Assembly (NCBI GenBank): GCA_958454405.1 | Contig: CAUEBO010000001.1 | Coordinates: forward strand, 1-64,000 | Direction of reading: 5' to 3' | DNA length: 64,000 nt | Origin: an uncultured Eggerthellaceae bacterium | Lineage (GTDB): Bacteria; Actinomycetota; Coriobacteriia; Coriobacteriales; Eggerthellaceae | In this document: piece by piece, positions 56,998-64,000 of the stretch | Layout: every line of letters begins with the position of its first letter | Numbering within the stretch: position 1 is the stretch's first letter | Translations under genes and position numbers: made by a program | Notes under the pieces: generated by a model | What the model was told of the DNA's origin: nothing | What the model saw: only the letters and a program-made list of their open reading frames with translations | Databases searched by the model: none

Positions 56998-57074
56998 AAG
57001 CCCGCCTCGGTGCGGACGCGCCGGCCCTGCCTTCCAGGCACCGGCCGCGTCCCGCAACCGAGGCGGGCTTTTCG
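56998..57074 (+). terminator. gyrA terminator
   Basis: A 14-bp perfect base stem (56998-57011 with 57057-57070) encloses further paired segments, and TTTT follows on the plus strand. It is 82 bp past the gyrA stop. Confidence 0.8.
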
Positions 57075-57092
57075 CTGCCACGGAGCAAGCGC

Positions 57093-57163
57093 GCTGGGAC
57101 TGAGGCGGAGTTGCGCTGGACCTGTGCCAGCTATATGCTGGATCGAAAGCACCAGCGCGCTGG
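57093..57163 (+). repeat. 71-bp direct repeat, copy 1
   Basis: It matches 57182-57252 at 70 of 71 positions. Each copy can fold into a nested hairpin: GCGCTGG and CCAGCGC outside, CCAGC-tatat-GCTGG inside. Confidence 0.85.
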
Positions 57164-57181
57164 GACTGAGGGTAATTGTGT

Positions 57182-57252
57182 GCTGGGACTGAGGCGGAGT
57201 TGCGCTGGACCTGTGCCAGCTATATGCTGGATCGAAAGCGCCAGCGCGCTGG
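57182..57252 (+). repeat. 71-bp direct repeat, copy 2
   Basis: Second copy, 18 bp after the first, with one difference (A57151 versus G57240). No coding frame runs through both in a convincing way. Confidence 0.85.
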
Positions 57253-57461
57253 AATCGAGACGGACCCCAACAAGATCTGCGCCGCGCGATTTCTCGGGCG
57301 CTTTTTCCTCGGGAAATTTTCCCCGTCTTGGTTCTGCTCTTGATGTTGCCTCCCACCGTGGTGCATGATTTCCGCGCGATCCATTTCCGCGCGATCCATT
57401 TCTGCTGATCGATTTCCTTAATCGTTTTCCGGCGACCCGTGTTCAGCAATCCATGTTCGGC

Positions 57462-57485
57462 CGATTGTTTCACGTGAAACAATCG
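57462..57485. other. parS site 19 (core 57466-57481) in a 24-bp palindrome
   Basis: Exact core with 4 extra symmetric base pairs per side; the first site on the right arm, about 10 kb from oriC. Confidence 0.92.
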
Positions 57486-57554
57486 AATGTTTTTCGCATT
57501 GCCGATCAGGTCGGGCCGCATCCCAGCATCCGCCGGCTTGCGCGCGAGGGCGAG

Positions 57555-57570
57555 TGTTTCACGTGAAACA
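57555..57570. other. parS site 20
   Basis: Exact core without extra symmetry, 73 bp after site 19 and ~175 bp before the MATE gene. Confidence 0.92.
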
Positions 57571-57745
57571 TCATCGATTTGGTATGGTTCACCTGCGATA
57601 ACGCAATAGAAAAGATCATGAATGAGAAACTCGTGAAGGGCCGGGGCCCTAGGGAGCGCTCTGTTGACGTGCCGTATACTGCACGCTTCGTGAACGACAA
57701 CCGCGCCCGTTTTCAACGGGGCAACCATGTGAAAGGGCGAACTCC

Positions 57746-59701
57746 GTGTCGATGGCATCATTGGAACAAGCAGCGCGCGTCCGCATCGCCGGCGCGCGTT
57801 CCCACGTCGCAGGCGCACGGTCCCATATCGCCGGGGTGCGCGTCCGTGCGAGCGAGGGAGCGGCTCATGTGCGCGCGGCGCGGAAAGAGCCCGCCGGCAG
57901 GGCCCCCGCGGACAGGACGGCGGCAAGCGACGTGTTCGTTCTGTCCGTCCCCCTGTTCATCGAACTGTTCATGCAGATCATGATAGGCAACGTCAATCAG
58001 TTCATGCTCGCTCCGCTGGGTACGCAACCGGCTGCCGCGGTGGGCAACGCGCTGCAGATACTCAACATCGTGACCATCGCCCTGTCGGCCATGGGCACGG
58101 CGTCAACGGTGCTCATCACCCGCGTGCTTGGCGGATCCTCGTCGAAAGGCTCCGTGTCGGAGATAGCCACGGTGGCGCTCATGGTGAACATCGTCCTTTC
58201 GGCGGTCATGACCGTTGTGCTGATAGCCTTCTGGCCGCAGTTCTTCGCATGGCTGAGCATCGACGCGTCCATTCAGGGCATGGCGTCGTCGTTTTTGCTC
58301 ATCGTGGGATCCACCACGGTGCTGCAAGGCGCGTTCTTCGCGTTCACGGCGCTGCTGCGCAGCTATGCGCGCGCCGCCGACGTGATGAAGGCGAGCCTTG
58401 CGATGAACGCCGTCAACATCGCCGCGAGCGCGCTGCTCATCGGCGGCGCGGGCGTCGTTCCGGCTTGGGGCGTCGAAGGGGCGGCGGCGGCGAACGTGGC
58501 CGCGCGCATCGTGGGGCTGGCATTCGCCATCAGGCTCGTGCTGCGCCACACCGACGTGCGCATGAGCGCCTCCTACCTGCGGCCGTTCCCGTGGAAAACG
58601 CTCAAGCGGATGCTCGGCGTGGGCATCCCCTCGTCGGGCGAGCAGATGAACTACGACATGGCGCAAATCGTCATCCTGTCGTTCATCAATGTGCTGGGCA
58701 CCACGGTGGTGACGGTGAAAGTGTATTGCTCGATGATAGCCGGCCTTGCCTACCTGTACTCCATCGCGCTTTCGCAAGCCACGCAGATCGTGCTGGGATA
58801 CCTGTTCGGCGCGGGGAAATTCGACGCGGTGGCCAAGCGCGTGTGGGCAGCCGACCTCATAGCCATCGCGCTGACCACGGCCGTGTCCACGGCCATCTGG
58901 TGCAACGCCGATGCGGTGCTTGGGCTGTTCACGGCCGACGCTTACGTGCTCGAACTGGGAAAACAGGTGCTGTTCGTCGAGATATTCCTCGGCGTGGGCC
59001 GCGCGCTCAACATCGTGATGGTGCGCGCGCTCATTGCGGTGGGCGACGTGAAGACGCCGGTGACGGTGAACGTGGTGTCGTCGTGGGTGTTCGCCGTGGG
59101 CGGGGGATACCTGCTGGGCGTGGGCCTGGGCTGGGGCATCGTGGGCATGTGGATTGCCATGTGCGTGGACGAATGGCTCCGCGCGGGGTATCTGGTAGCC
59201 ACGTTCGCCCGGGGAGGATGGCGCCGCCGCGCGACCGAAGGAGGCCGCGAATTGACCGCGCCTCCGGAGAAAGCCCCTGTTCCGGCTTCGTTTTCGCCGT
59301 GCGCGCATTCGGCGGCTGCGCTTGCGGTTGCGGCCGATTCGCCGGTGCACCTCTCGGCTCAGCGCGGCGAAAATCCAGCGGAGGCTTACGCCGCCGATTC
59401 TGCATTGTCTGCATCGGGTGAACGCGAACGCGAACTCGAAATGAACCGCGAATCCGGGCGGAACCGCGGACGTGAACAGGAACGGGAATCCGAACCCGGA
59501 TGGGAGTCGGAGCCGGTCTCGAACGTGCCGGCCGGCATTCCGCCGACGGCGTTCGCCACGCTGCCGCTTGGATCTCGCCGGCCGAAGGAGCCGGCCGAGG
59601 CCGGCCTGTCGGCCGTCATCGCCCTGGCCGCCGCCGACAACGGCGAGCTGGCGAAAACGGTCATGGACGCCGTGTATCAAGCAGTGCTCGCGCTCTGGTG
59701 A
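57746..59701 (+). CDS. MATE-family multidrug efflux transporter with long terminal extensions
   Basis: MATE carriers export cationic drugs using Na+ or H+ gradients. The 651-residue protein has about twelve TM helices in residues ~62-500 (SVPLFIELFMQIMIGNVNQF, GVGIPSSGEQMNYDMAQIVI). The N-terminal ~60 residues contain a degenerate repeat (RIAGARSHVAGARSHIAGVRV), and the C-terminal ~150 residues are hydrophilic, with an Arg/Glu-rich stretch (GERERELEMNRESGRNRG). Family members are normally ~450 residues, so both ends are additions. The start is GTG 57746 or ATG 57752, after GAAAGGGCG. Confidence 0.88.
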   Translation: MSMASLEQAARVRIAGARSHVAGARSHIAGVRVRASEGAAHVRAARKEPAGRAPADRTAASDVFVLSVPLFIELFMQIMIGNVNQFMLAPLGTQPAAAVGNALQILNIVTIALSAMGTASTVLITRVLGGSSSKGSVSEIATVALMVNIVLSAVMTVVLIAFWPQFFAWLSIDASIQGMASSFLLIVGSTTVLQGAFFAFTALLRSYARAADVMKASLAMNAVNIAASALLIGGAGVVPAWGVEGAAAANVAARIVGLAFAIRLVLRHTDVRMSASYLRPFPWKTLKRMLGVGIPSSGEQMNYDMAQIVILSFINVLGTTVVTVKVYCSMIAGLAYLYSIALSQATQIVLGYLFGAGKFDAVAKRVWAADLIAIALTTAVSTAIWCNADAVLGLFTADAYVLELGKQVLFVEIFLGVGRALNIVMVRALIAVGDVKTPVTVNVVSSWVFAVGGGYLLGVGLGWGIVGMWIAMCVDEWLRAGYLVATFARGGWRRRATEGGRELTAPPEKAPVPASFSPCAHSAAALAVAADSPVHLSAQRGENPAEAYAADSALSASGERERELEMNRESGRNRGREQERESEPGWESEPVSNVPAGIPPTAFATLPLGSRRPKEPAEAGLSAVIALAAADNGELAKTVMDAVYQAVLALW

Positions 59702-59820
59702 CGGCACCCGGCTTCGAAAGGCCGCCCGCCTCGCAATACCGCCCGGCTTGCGCACTCCGCACACCCGCACACCTGCACGTCCGCATCAACCCCGCGGCCG
59801 CGCGCACTGGATCAGCGGCG

Positions 59821-60333
59821 CTATTCTTCGAAATCGTCGGGAGCGAGCTTCTCGAGGAAACGCCTGAAATCGGCAAGCTCGCGCTCGTCGTCCAGGTTGG
59901 GCCGCGACTTCTTCACCACGTAGGGGAACGACGCTTTCTCCAGCACGTGGTCTTCGATGTAGATGGGCGCCTTCTGCCGAACGGCCAGCGCGAGCGCGTC
60001 GCTGGGGCGCGCGTCCAAGTCGATGAGGCGCTCGTGCTGGCGCAGGGTCAGGCGCGCGAAGAACGTGGATCCCTTCACGTCGTTGATGACCACATGGTCA
60101 ACGCGCGCGTCCAGGTTCGTGAGCGCGTCCAGGAACAGGTCGTGGGTCATCGGCCGCGAGAAGCGGGCCTTCTCCAATGCCACGCCCATCTGCGTCGCTT
60201 CGTTTATGCCCACCCAGATGGGGACCACGCGGTACTTGTCCGCCTGCGGGGCCTCCTCAATCGGCTGCAGCACGATGATGGAAGGCGCCGGCGCCGACGA
60301 GACGATCAACGTTTGAATGTTCACGGGTACCAT
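59821..60333 (-). CDS. DUF151 bifunctional nuclease family protein
   Basis: The 170-residue protein has the DUF151/BFN domain (~15-130: RVVPIWVGINEATQMGVALE, HDLFLDALTNLDARVDHVVI, LRQHERLIDLDARPSDALAL) described as a DNase/RNase in plants and found in Mycobacterium and other actinobacteria with unclear role. A short acidic C-terminal helix (DDERELADFRRFLEKLAPDD) corresponds to the UVR-like tail of some members. ATG 60331-60333 with AAAGGAG is preferred to an upstream ATG. It converges with the MATE gene. Confidence 0.88.
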   Translation of the reverse strand: MVPVNIQTLIVSSAPAPSIIVLQPIEEAPQADKYRVVPIWVGINEATQMGVALEKARFSRPMTHDLFLDALTNLDARVDHVVINDVKGSTFFARLTLRQHERLIDLDARPSDALALAVRQKAPIYIEDHVLEKASFPYVVKKSRPNLDDERELADFRRFLEKLAPDDFEE

Positions 60334-60403
60334 CGGCGCTCCTTTCAACATGCGGGGTCGATGCCGCGGCGCTGCGATCCGCCGGGCGTTGTTCGTGCGA
60401 CGA

Positions 60404-61303
60404 TTATAGCGCTCTCGCCAGATTCCTGTCTTTGAGCAGCTTTTCCAACTGCAGGTAGGCGATCGTCTTCGCGCGATGGGGGCTGATCAGGCACAAGGGT
60501 ATGGCCTCCTCCCGCCTGTTCGCAAACGGCACCATCACGCTTCCCGGAAACATCTCTCCCAGCGAGGGCACCTTCGCCATGAGGCACATGCCGTGCTTGC
60601 GGTAGAACAGATCGGCAAGCGCCAAGAGGTCGGTGGGATCCGGCTCGACCACGTCTATGTCGGGGTGTTTCTTCTGGTATCTGACCAGGATGGATTCGTT
60701 GAAGTGGTCGAAGGTTTTCGAAGAGATGGCCGGGAATGCGACAATATCCTCCGCCACCACCTCGTCGCGCGCGGCAAGGGGATGGTTCTTCGCAACGCAG
60801 ATGCCCGTGGGGACGGTTCCCACCGCGAAGCAGTCGAACTCCGGCCGGTTGAGCGTTCCTATGGTGATCATCACATCGCACGCGCCGACGCGCAGCGCCT
60901 CCAGCCCGTCTTCGCCCCCGCCGAACGATACTTTGGCTTCCATCCCCAGGCTTTTCAGGAAGAACGCCTCCATGGACGCGCTCGCCCGCTTGCTGTGCCA
61001 GAAAACGGGCGAGCACAGCAGCACGCGGAGCGGGCGGTTCTGCCTCACGGATTCGGCGGTCATCATTTCCAGCTCGTGAAACGCTTCCCAAACCGATCGG
61101 GCCCTGGGGTAGAACTCCTCGCCGAACGGCGTGAGGTCCACGCCGTCGTTCCTGCGCACGAGCAGGGCCGCCGGAAGCTCTTGCTCGAAGTCCTTCATGG
61201 CCTTCGATATGGCTTGGACGGATACGCCCTGTTCGCGCGCCGCCGCCGAGAGGCTTCGGTGCTCGGCGACCGACACGAAGTATTTCACCTGCTTTATGTT
61301 CAA
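60404..61303 (-). CDS. LysR-family transcriptional regulator
   Basis: The 299-residue protein has the LysR winged helix (residues 1-60: IKQVKYFVSVAEHRSLSAAA, VSVQAISKAMKDFEQELPA) and an effector-binding domain. It starts at TTG 61301-61303 after AAAGGA; the longer open frame upstream runs through tRNA-Ile and is spurious. No divergent target gene exists, since the next upstream gene is tRNA-Ile, so its regulon is elsewhere or itself. Confidence 0.88.
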   Translation of the reverse strand: MNIKQVKYFVSVAEHRSLSAAAREQGVSVQAISKAMKDFEQELPAALLVRRNDGVDLTPFGEEFYPRARSVWEAFHELEMMTAESVRQNRPLRVLLCSPVFWHSKRASASMEAFFLKSLGMEAKVSFGGGEDGLEALRVGACDVMITIGTLNRPEFDCFAVGTVPTGICVAKNHPLAARDEVVAEDIVAFPAISSKTFDHFNESILVRYQKKHPDIDVVEPDPTDLLALADLFYRKHGMCLMAKVPSLGEMFPGSVMVPFANRREEAIPLCLISPHRAKTIAYLQLEKLLKDRNLARAL

Positions 61304-61577
61304 GAACCCGATCCTTTCCGACGTGCGCACGCGGAAGGGCGGAGGAGTGCCCTGCCCACGGGCGTCGGCAACCTTCTCGCGCGATGAAACCAGCCGATTT
61401 CGAGAACGGAACCAGCGTACCACGTTATCGGGGCTGGTTGTTGACGGAGCGAAGATCGATGGCAAACGATGGGACGTCGAAACCGCAGGGGGGTGGCGAA
61501 GCCCGGCATTCAAGGTGGTTCCGGCGCCGTTGAAGCGTCCTGCCGACGGCAATCTCAAGGCAACTTGAAAAAAGGCC

Positions 61578-61605
61578 TTGACCTTTCGGAGACATTTGAG
61601 ATACA
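61578..61605 (+). promoter_or_regulatory. tRNA-Ile promoter
   Basis: TTGACC (61578-61583) and GATACA (61600-61605) are 16 bp apart, ~20 bp before the mature tRNA. Confidence 0.6.
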
Positions 61606-61624
61606 GTAACCAAGCACTTTTTAT

Positions 61625-61698
<74 letters not shown>

Positions 61699-61710
61699 CC
61701 ATTTTTTGCG

Positions 61711-61761
61711 ATAAACGCTCCACCGTGAGCCGAGTTTGCCGGTGGAGCGTTTATTATTTTT
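61711..61761 (+). terminator. Terminator after tRNA-Ile
   Basis: A perfect 15-bp stem (61711-61725 with 61740-61754) followed by TATTTTT. Confidence 0.9.
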
Positions 61762-61841
61762 GCAGCGCAGTCGTCTTGCCGGGAACCTCTCTGCCGGAAA
61801 CGAGGCACCCCCGAACATCCGACGGCTCTGCAGCACGCGAC

Positions 61842-61914
61842 GGGGCATTAGCTCAGCTGGGAGAGCGACGGCTTTGCAAGCCGTAGGTCAGGGGTTCGAT
61901 CCCCCTATGCTCCA
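61842..61914 (+). tRNA. tRNA-Ala (anticodon TGC)
   Basis: Complete cloverleaf: GGGGCAT/ATGCTCC acceptor with one G-U pair, anticodon loop TTTGCAA, T-loop TTCGATC. CCA is encoded at 61915-61917. Confidence 0.97.
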
Positions 61915-61990
61915 CCAAGAACAATGCGCGCCCGCTCCCTCTGACCGGTTGTTCGAGGCGAGGGGACAAACGAAGCGCATGGAACATATC

Positions 61991-62013
61991 GAGAGCCCCG
62001 AAATGGGGCTCTC
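61991..62013 (+). terminator. Terminator after tRNA-Ala
   Basis: GAGAGCCCC (61991-61999) pairs with GGGGCTCTC (62005-62013); GCCGTTTT follows. Confidence 0.8.
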
Positions 62014-62540
62014 GCCGTTTTCAGGGTCTTCCGACCGTGCGCCGTCAAACCACCGTTGGCGCACGCCGCTGTGCGCGGCCTTTCCAGCCGGCCCGCTTGC
62101 AATTGGGTTGAAGGGGGCCTCCTCGTTGAACGGGAGGTTTCTCCACTGAAGGGAAGCCTCCGTGCAAAGAGAGCGGGTTCTTCCAGAAGATCGGCCGGCG
62201 CCGTGCTGAATCGGAAATGACCGAAAACGCGGTCGAATGTGCAGTCCGCGGGGCCGATCCGCGCCCTTTGCGCGCCTTGGTCGCGCAAAACGCCTGGTCG
62301 CGAAATTCGCGCGCTCGTTTTCGCGCCCTGCGACTGCGCATTCGACCGTGTTTTCGGTCATCGTCGGTTCGGCGAGCACCGAGCTCGCCCATGGGAAGCG
62401 GGCGCGCGTTTCATCCTTTACCCGCTCCCTTGCCCAGCGCGTGCATTCTGTGGGCTCGCCCCGCCATCCCTTGGAGCCCGTGCGCGCCGTGATAAAATCC
62501 CACTTTGGACTATCGATCGCGAAACCGCACATGAGGAGCC
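62014..62540. other. Intergenic region carrying the second 143-bp element
   Basis: Between the tRNA-Ala terminator and the J-domain gene lies 527 bp with no coding frame. It contains the 143-bp repeat and, at its end, the promoter of the next gene (not located with confidence). Confidence 0.4.
62218..62360. repeat. 143-bp palindromic element with terminal inverted repeats, copy 2
   Basis: Same length and ends as 7638-7780 (about 85% identical). The terminal repeats here have one mismatch in the first 22 bp but match further inward. The conserved ends and variable middle suggest a mobile or structured element. Confidence 0.8.
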
Positions 62541-63098
62541 ATGAACCGAACGGAAGCACTGCGCATCTTGGGGCTTGACGAAGACGCCACGCCGGAAGAC
62601 ATCAAGTCGGCATACAAGGAGACGGCCCAGATCCTGCATCCGGACCGGTTCGCGAGCAACAAGAAGCTCCAAGACCGTGCGACCGAGCAGTTCAAGAACC
62701 TGCAAGAGGCGTACGAGTACCTCACCTCCGGCCGCGGCGCGCGCGGCAGCCGCGGATCGGCCGGCCCCTCCCGCGCCTCCACGGCGGCCAGCACGTTGGA
62801 GGCCCGCATGGCCGGCATCGCCGCGGCGCGCACGCAGTTGGTGAAGCAGCGCGACGTCGTGTACGACGAGCGCCGCAACGGCATCGCCATGACCGCCATC
62901 GGAGCCATCGTGGCGCTGCTCGCCGGCAGGCGGCCCTTCGGCATCCTGGGCATCGTGGCCGCCATCGCCAGCGCGGCCGCGGTGTGGGGCATCGTGCAGA
63001 TCGTCTCGTCCCAACGCACCATCAGCACCCTGAACGAGCATATCGACGAGCTGAACAAAGAGGAGCGCCGCCTGGGCGAGGAGCTGGACGAAATGTGA
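62541..63098 (+). CDS. J-domain membrane protein
   Basis: The 185-residue protein starts with a J-domain (residues ~3-65: [25 protein letters not shown] with the HPD motif) that would stimulate DnaK. It lacks the Gly-rich and zinc domains of DnaJ. A helical linker, two adjacent hydrophobic helices (~115-155; [13 protein letters not shown] and [18 protein letters not shown]) and a Glu-rich C-terminal helix follow, so it is probably a membrane-anchored co-chaperone. AGGAGCC precedes the ATG. Confidence 0.88.
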   Translation: MNRTEALRILGLDEDATPEDIKSAYKETAQILHPDRFASNKKLQDRATEQFKNLQEAYEYLTSGRGARGSRGSAGPSRASTAASTLEARMAGIAAARTQLVKQRDVVYDERRNGIAMTAIGAIVALLAGRRPFGILGIVAAIASAAAVWGIVQIVSSQRTISTLNEHIDELNKEERRLGEELDEM

Positions 63099-63339
63099 CC
63101 CCGTTTCCGCGCGGAACGCCCCGCGCCCGCCCGCCGCGCGTGGCGGTGCCGTGGCGCAGCGCTTCCGCAGCCGGCGTTCCGGCTGTGACGGAACGGGTGG
63201 CGCAAGCACCGCCCCTCGGGAACGCCCCGCGCCCGCGCCTCCGCCGCCCGCGCCGCCCTCGGCCAGCGCGGCGACGGCTTGCACCAGGATCATCGTCGCG
63301 CCCCGAAGGCGCGGCTTGAATAGAAAGAAGAAGCAAGGC

Positions 63340-64000
63340 ATGAAACAAGAGAACATCCGCAACGTCGCCATCATCGCGCACGTCGACCATGGCAAGACCA
63401 CCATCGTCGACCGCCTGCTGTACACCTCCGGGGTGTTCCGCGAGAACCAGCAGGTGGAGGAGCGCGTGCTGGACAGCAACGACCAGGAGCGCGAGCGCGG
63501 CATCACCATCCTGTCGAAGAACATCTCCGTCACCTACAACGGCGTGAAGATCAACGTCATCGACACGCCGGGCCACGCGGACTTCGGCGGCGAAGTGGAG
63601 CGCGTTCTGAACATGGCCGACGGCGCGCTGCTCATCGTGGACGCGTTCGAAGGCCCCATGCCGCAAACGCGGTTCGTGCTGAAGCACGCGCTGGAGCTGG
63701 GGCTGCGCATCGTGCTGGTGGTGAACAAGATCGACCGCCCGGGCTCGCGGCCCGAAGAGGTGGTGGACGAGGTGTTCGACCTCATGGTGGAGCTGGAGGC
63801 ATCCGACGACCAGCTGGACTTCCCGGTCATCTACACCAGCGCCATGAACGGCTACGCTCGCTTCGACCCCAGCGACGACAACATGAACATGCTGCCGCTG
63901 CTGGAAACCATTCTCAAGGAAGTTCCCGCGCCCGACTGCGAGCCCAACGGCCCGGTGGCCTTGCAGATTTGCACGGTGGACCACTCCAGCTTCGTGGGCC
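63340..64000 (+). CDS. typA: Translational GTPase TypA/BipA, N-terminal part
   Basis: The gene runs off the right edge after 220 residues. The GTPase motifs are intact: G1 AHVDHGKTT, switch I/G2 ERGITI, G3 [17 protein letters not shown]4 [14 protein letters not shown]5 YTSAMNGYA. The GGEVERVL after G3 is specific to TypA rather than EF-G or LepA. TypA binds the ribosome and acts in 50S assembly and stress adaptation. Confidence 0.95.
   Translation, partial: MKQENIRNVAIIAHVDHGKTTIVDRLLYTSGVFRENQQVEERVLDSNDQERERGITILSKNISVTYNGVKINVIDTPGHADFGGEVERVLNMADGALLIVDAFEGPMPQTRFVLKHALELGLRIVLVVNKIDRPGSRPEEVVDEVFDLMVELEASDDQLDFPVIYTSAMNGYARFDPSDDNMNMLPLLETILKEVPAPDCEPNGPVALQICTVDHSSFVG

Larger units (their letters stand above)
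57253..57745. other. Non-coding gap upstream of the MATE gene with two parS sites
   Basis: The stretch between the 71-bp repeats and the MATE start includes tandem copies of a CCATTTC-CGCGCGAT motif near 57370-57400, an A/T-rich GGGAAATTTTCCCC palindrome (57311-57324), parS sites 19 and 20, and presumably the MATE promoter, which I could not place. Confidence 0.4.

Overview
The window is 64 kb of a high-GC chromosome centred on the replication origin. The organism is most probably a member of the Eggerthellaceae (Actinomycetota, class Coriobacteriia; Eggerthella/Gordonibacter-like). The reasons are the rpmH-rnpA-yidD-yidC-jag-rsmG / parAB order on one side of dnaA and dnaN-recF-DUF721-gyrB-gyrA on the other, the Tat-exported fumarate-reductase-like flavoproteins paired with twelve-helix LuxR regulators, and an Isf/DUF362 redox operon. 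Genus is inferred from family content; no 16S is present.

Layout. 1-9.3 kb: a flavoprotein fragment, two membrane-bound LuxR regulators, a second Tat flavoprotein, galE and an LCP cell-wall ligase. 9.5-22 kb is an accessory region: XRE regulator, HAD phosphatase, tRNA-Gly, a five-gene redox operon divergent from a LysR gene, a truncated gene abutting a deleted AbiE cassette, an acetyltransferase/MFS pair divergent from an AraC gene, and an AbiE toxin-antitoxin cassette with a frameshifted toxin. 22-34.6 kb: hybrid histidine kinase, a regulator with two GntR helix-turn-helix domains, DUF5679, and a dinG operon with a coiled-coil membrane protein and a degenerate M28-like protein. 35-43.9 kb, mostly leftward: ddl, (rlmN rightward), parB, parA, rsmG (frameshifted), jag, yidC, yidD, rnpA, rpmH. 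43.9-48.9 kb: origin region with an orphan GHKL-ATPase/wHTH gene, dnaA and two large non-coding intervals holding DnaA boxes, an AT-rich stretch and iteron-like repeats. 48.9-56.9 kb: dnaN, recF, DUF721, gyrB, gyrA. 57-64 kb: MATE transporter, DUF151 nuclease, LysR, tRNA-Ile, tRNA-Ala, J-domain protein and the start of typA.

The most striking signal is 20 exact copies of the 16-bp parS sequence, 17 of them between 33 and 48.4 kb. Most are nested in longer perfect palindromes whose outer arms differ at every locus, the longest being 48 bp. Several overlap promoters (parAB, rlmN, rsmG), stop codons (parB, rsmG) or coding sequence (dinG). Together with parA and parB in the middle of the cluster they form a very dense centromere. 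The outer symmetry is not required for ParB binding and is unexplained.

Other notable structure: a 143-bp element with 22-bp terminal inverted repeats present twice (7638 and 62218), a scar that retains the 5' operator and 3' flank of an excised AbiE cassette, a 71-bp direct repeat after gyrA, and two single-base frameshifts (abiEii, rsmG) that should be confirmed. No rRNA, CRISPR, prophage or intact insertion sequence was seen.
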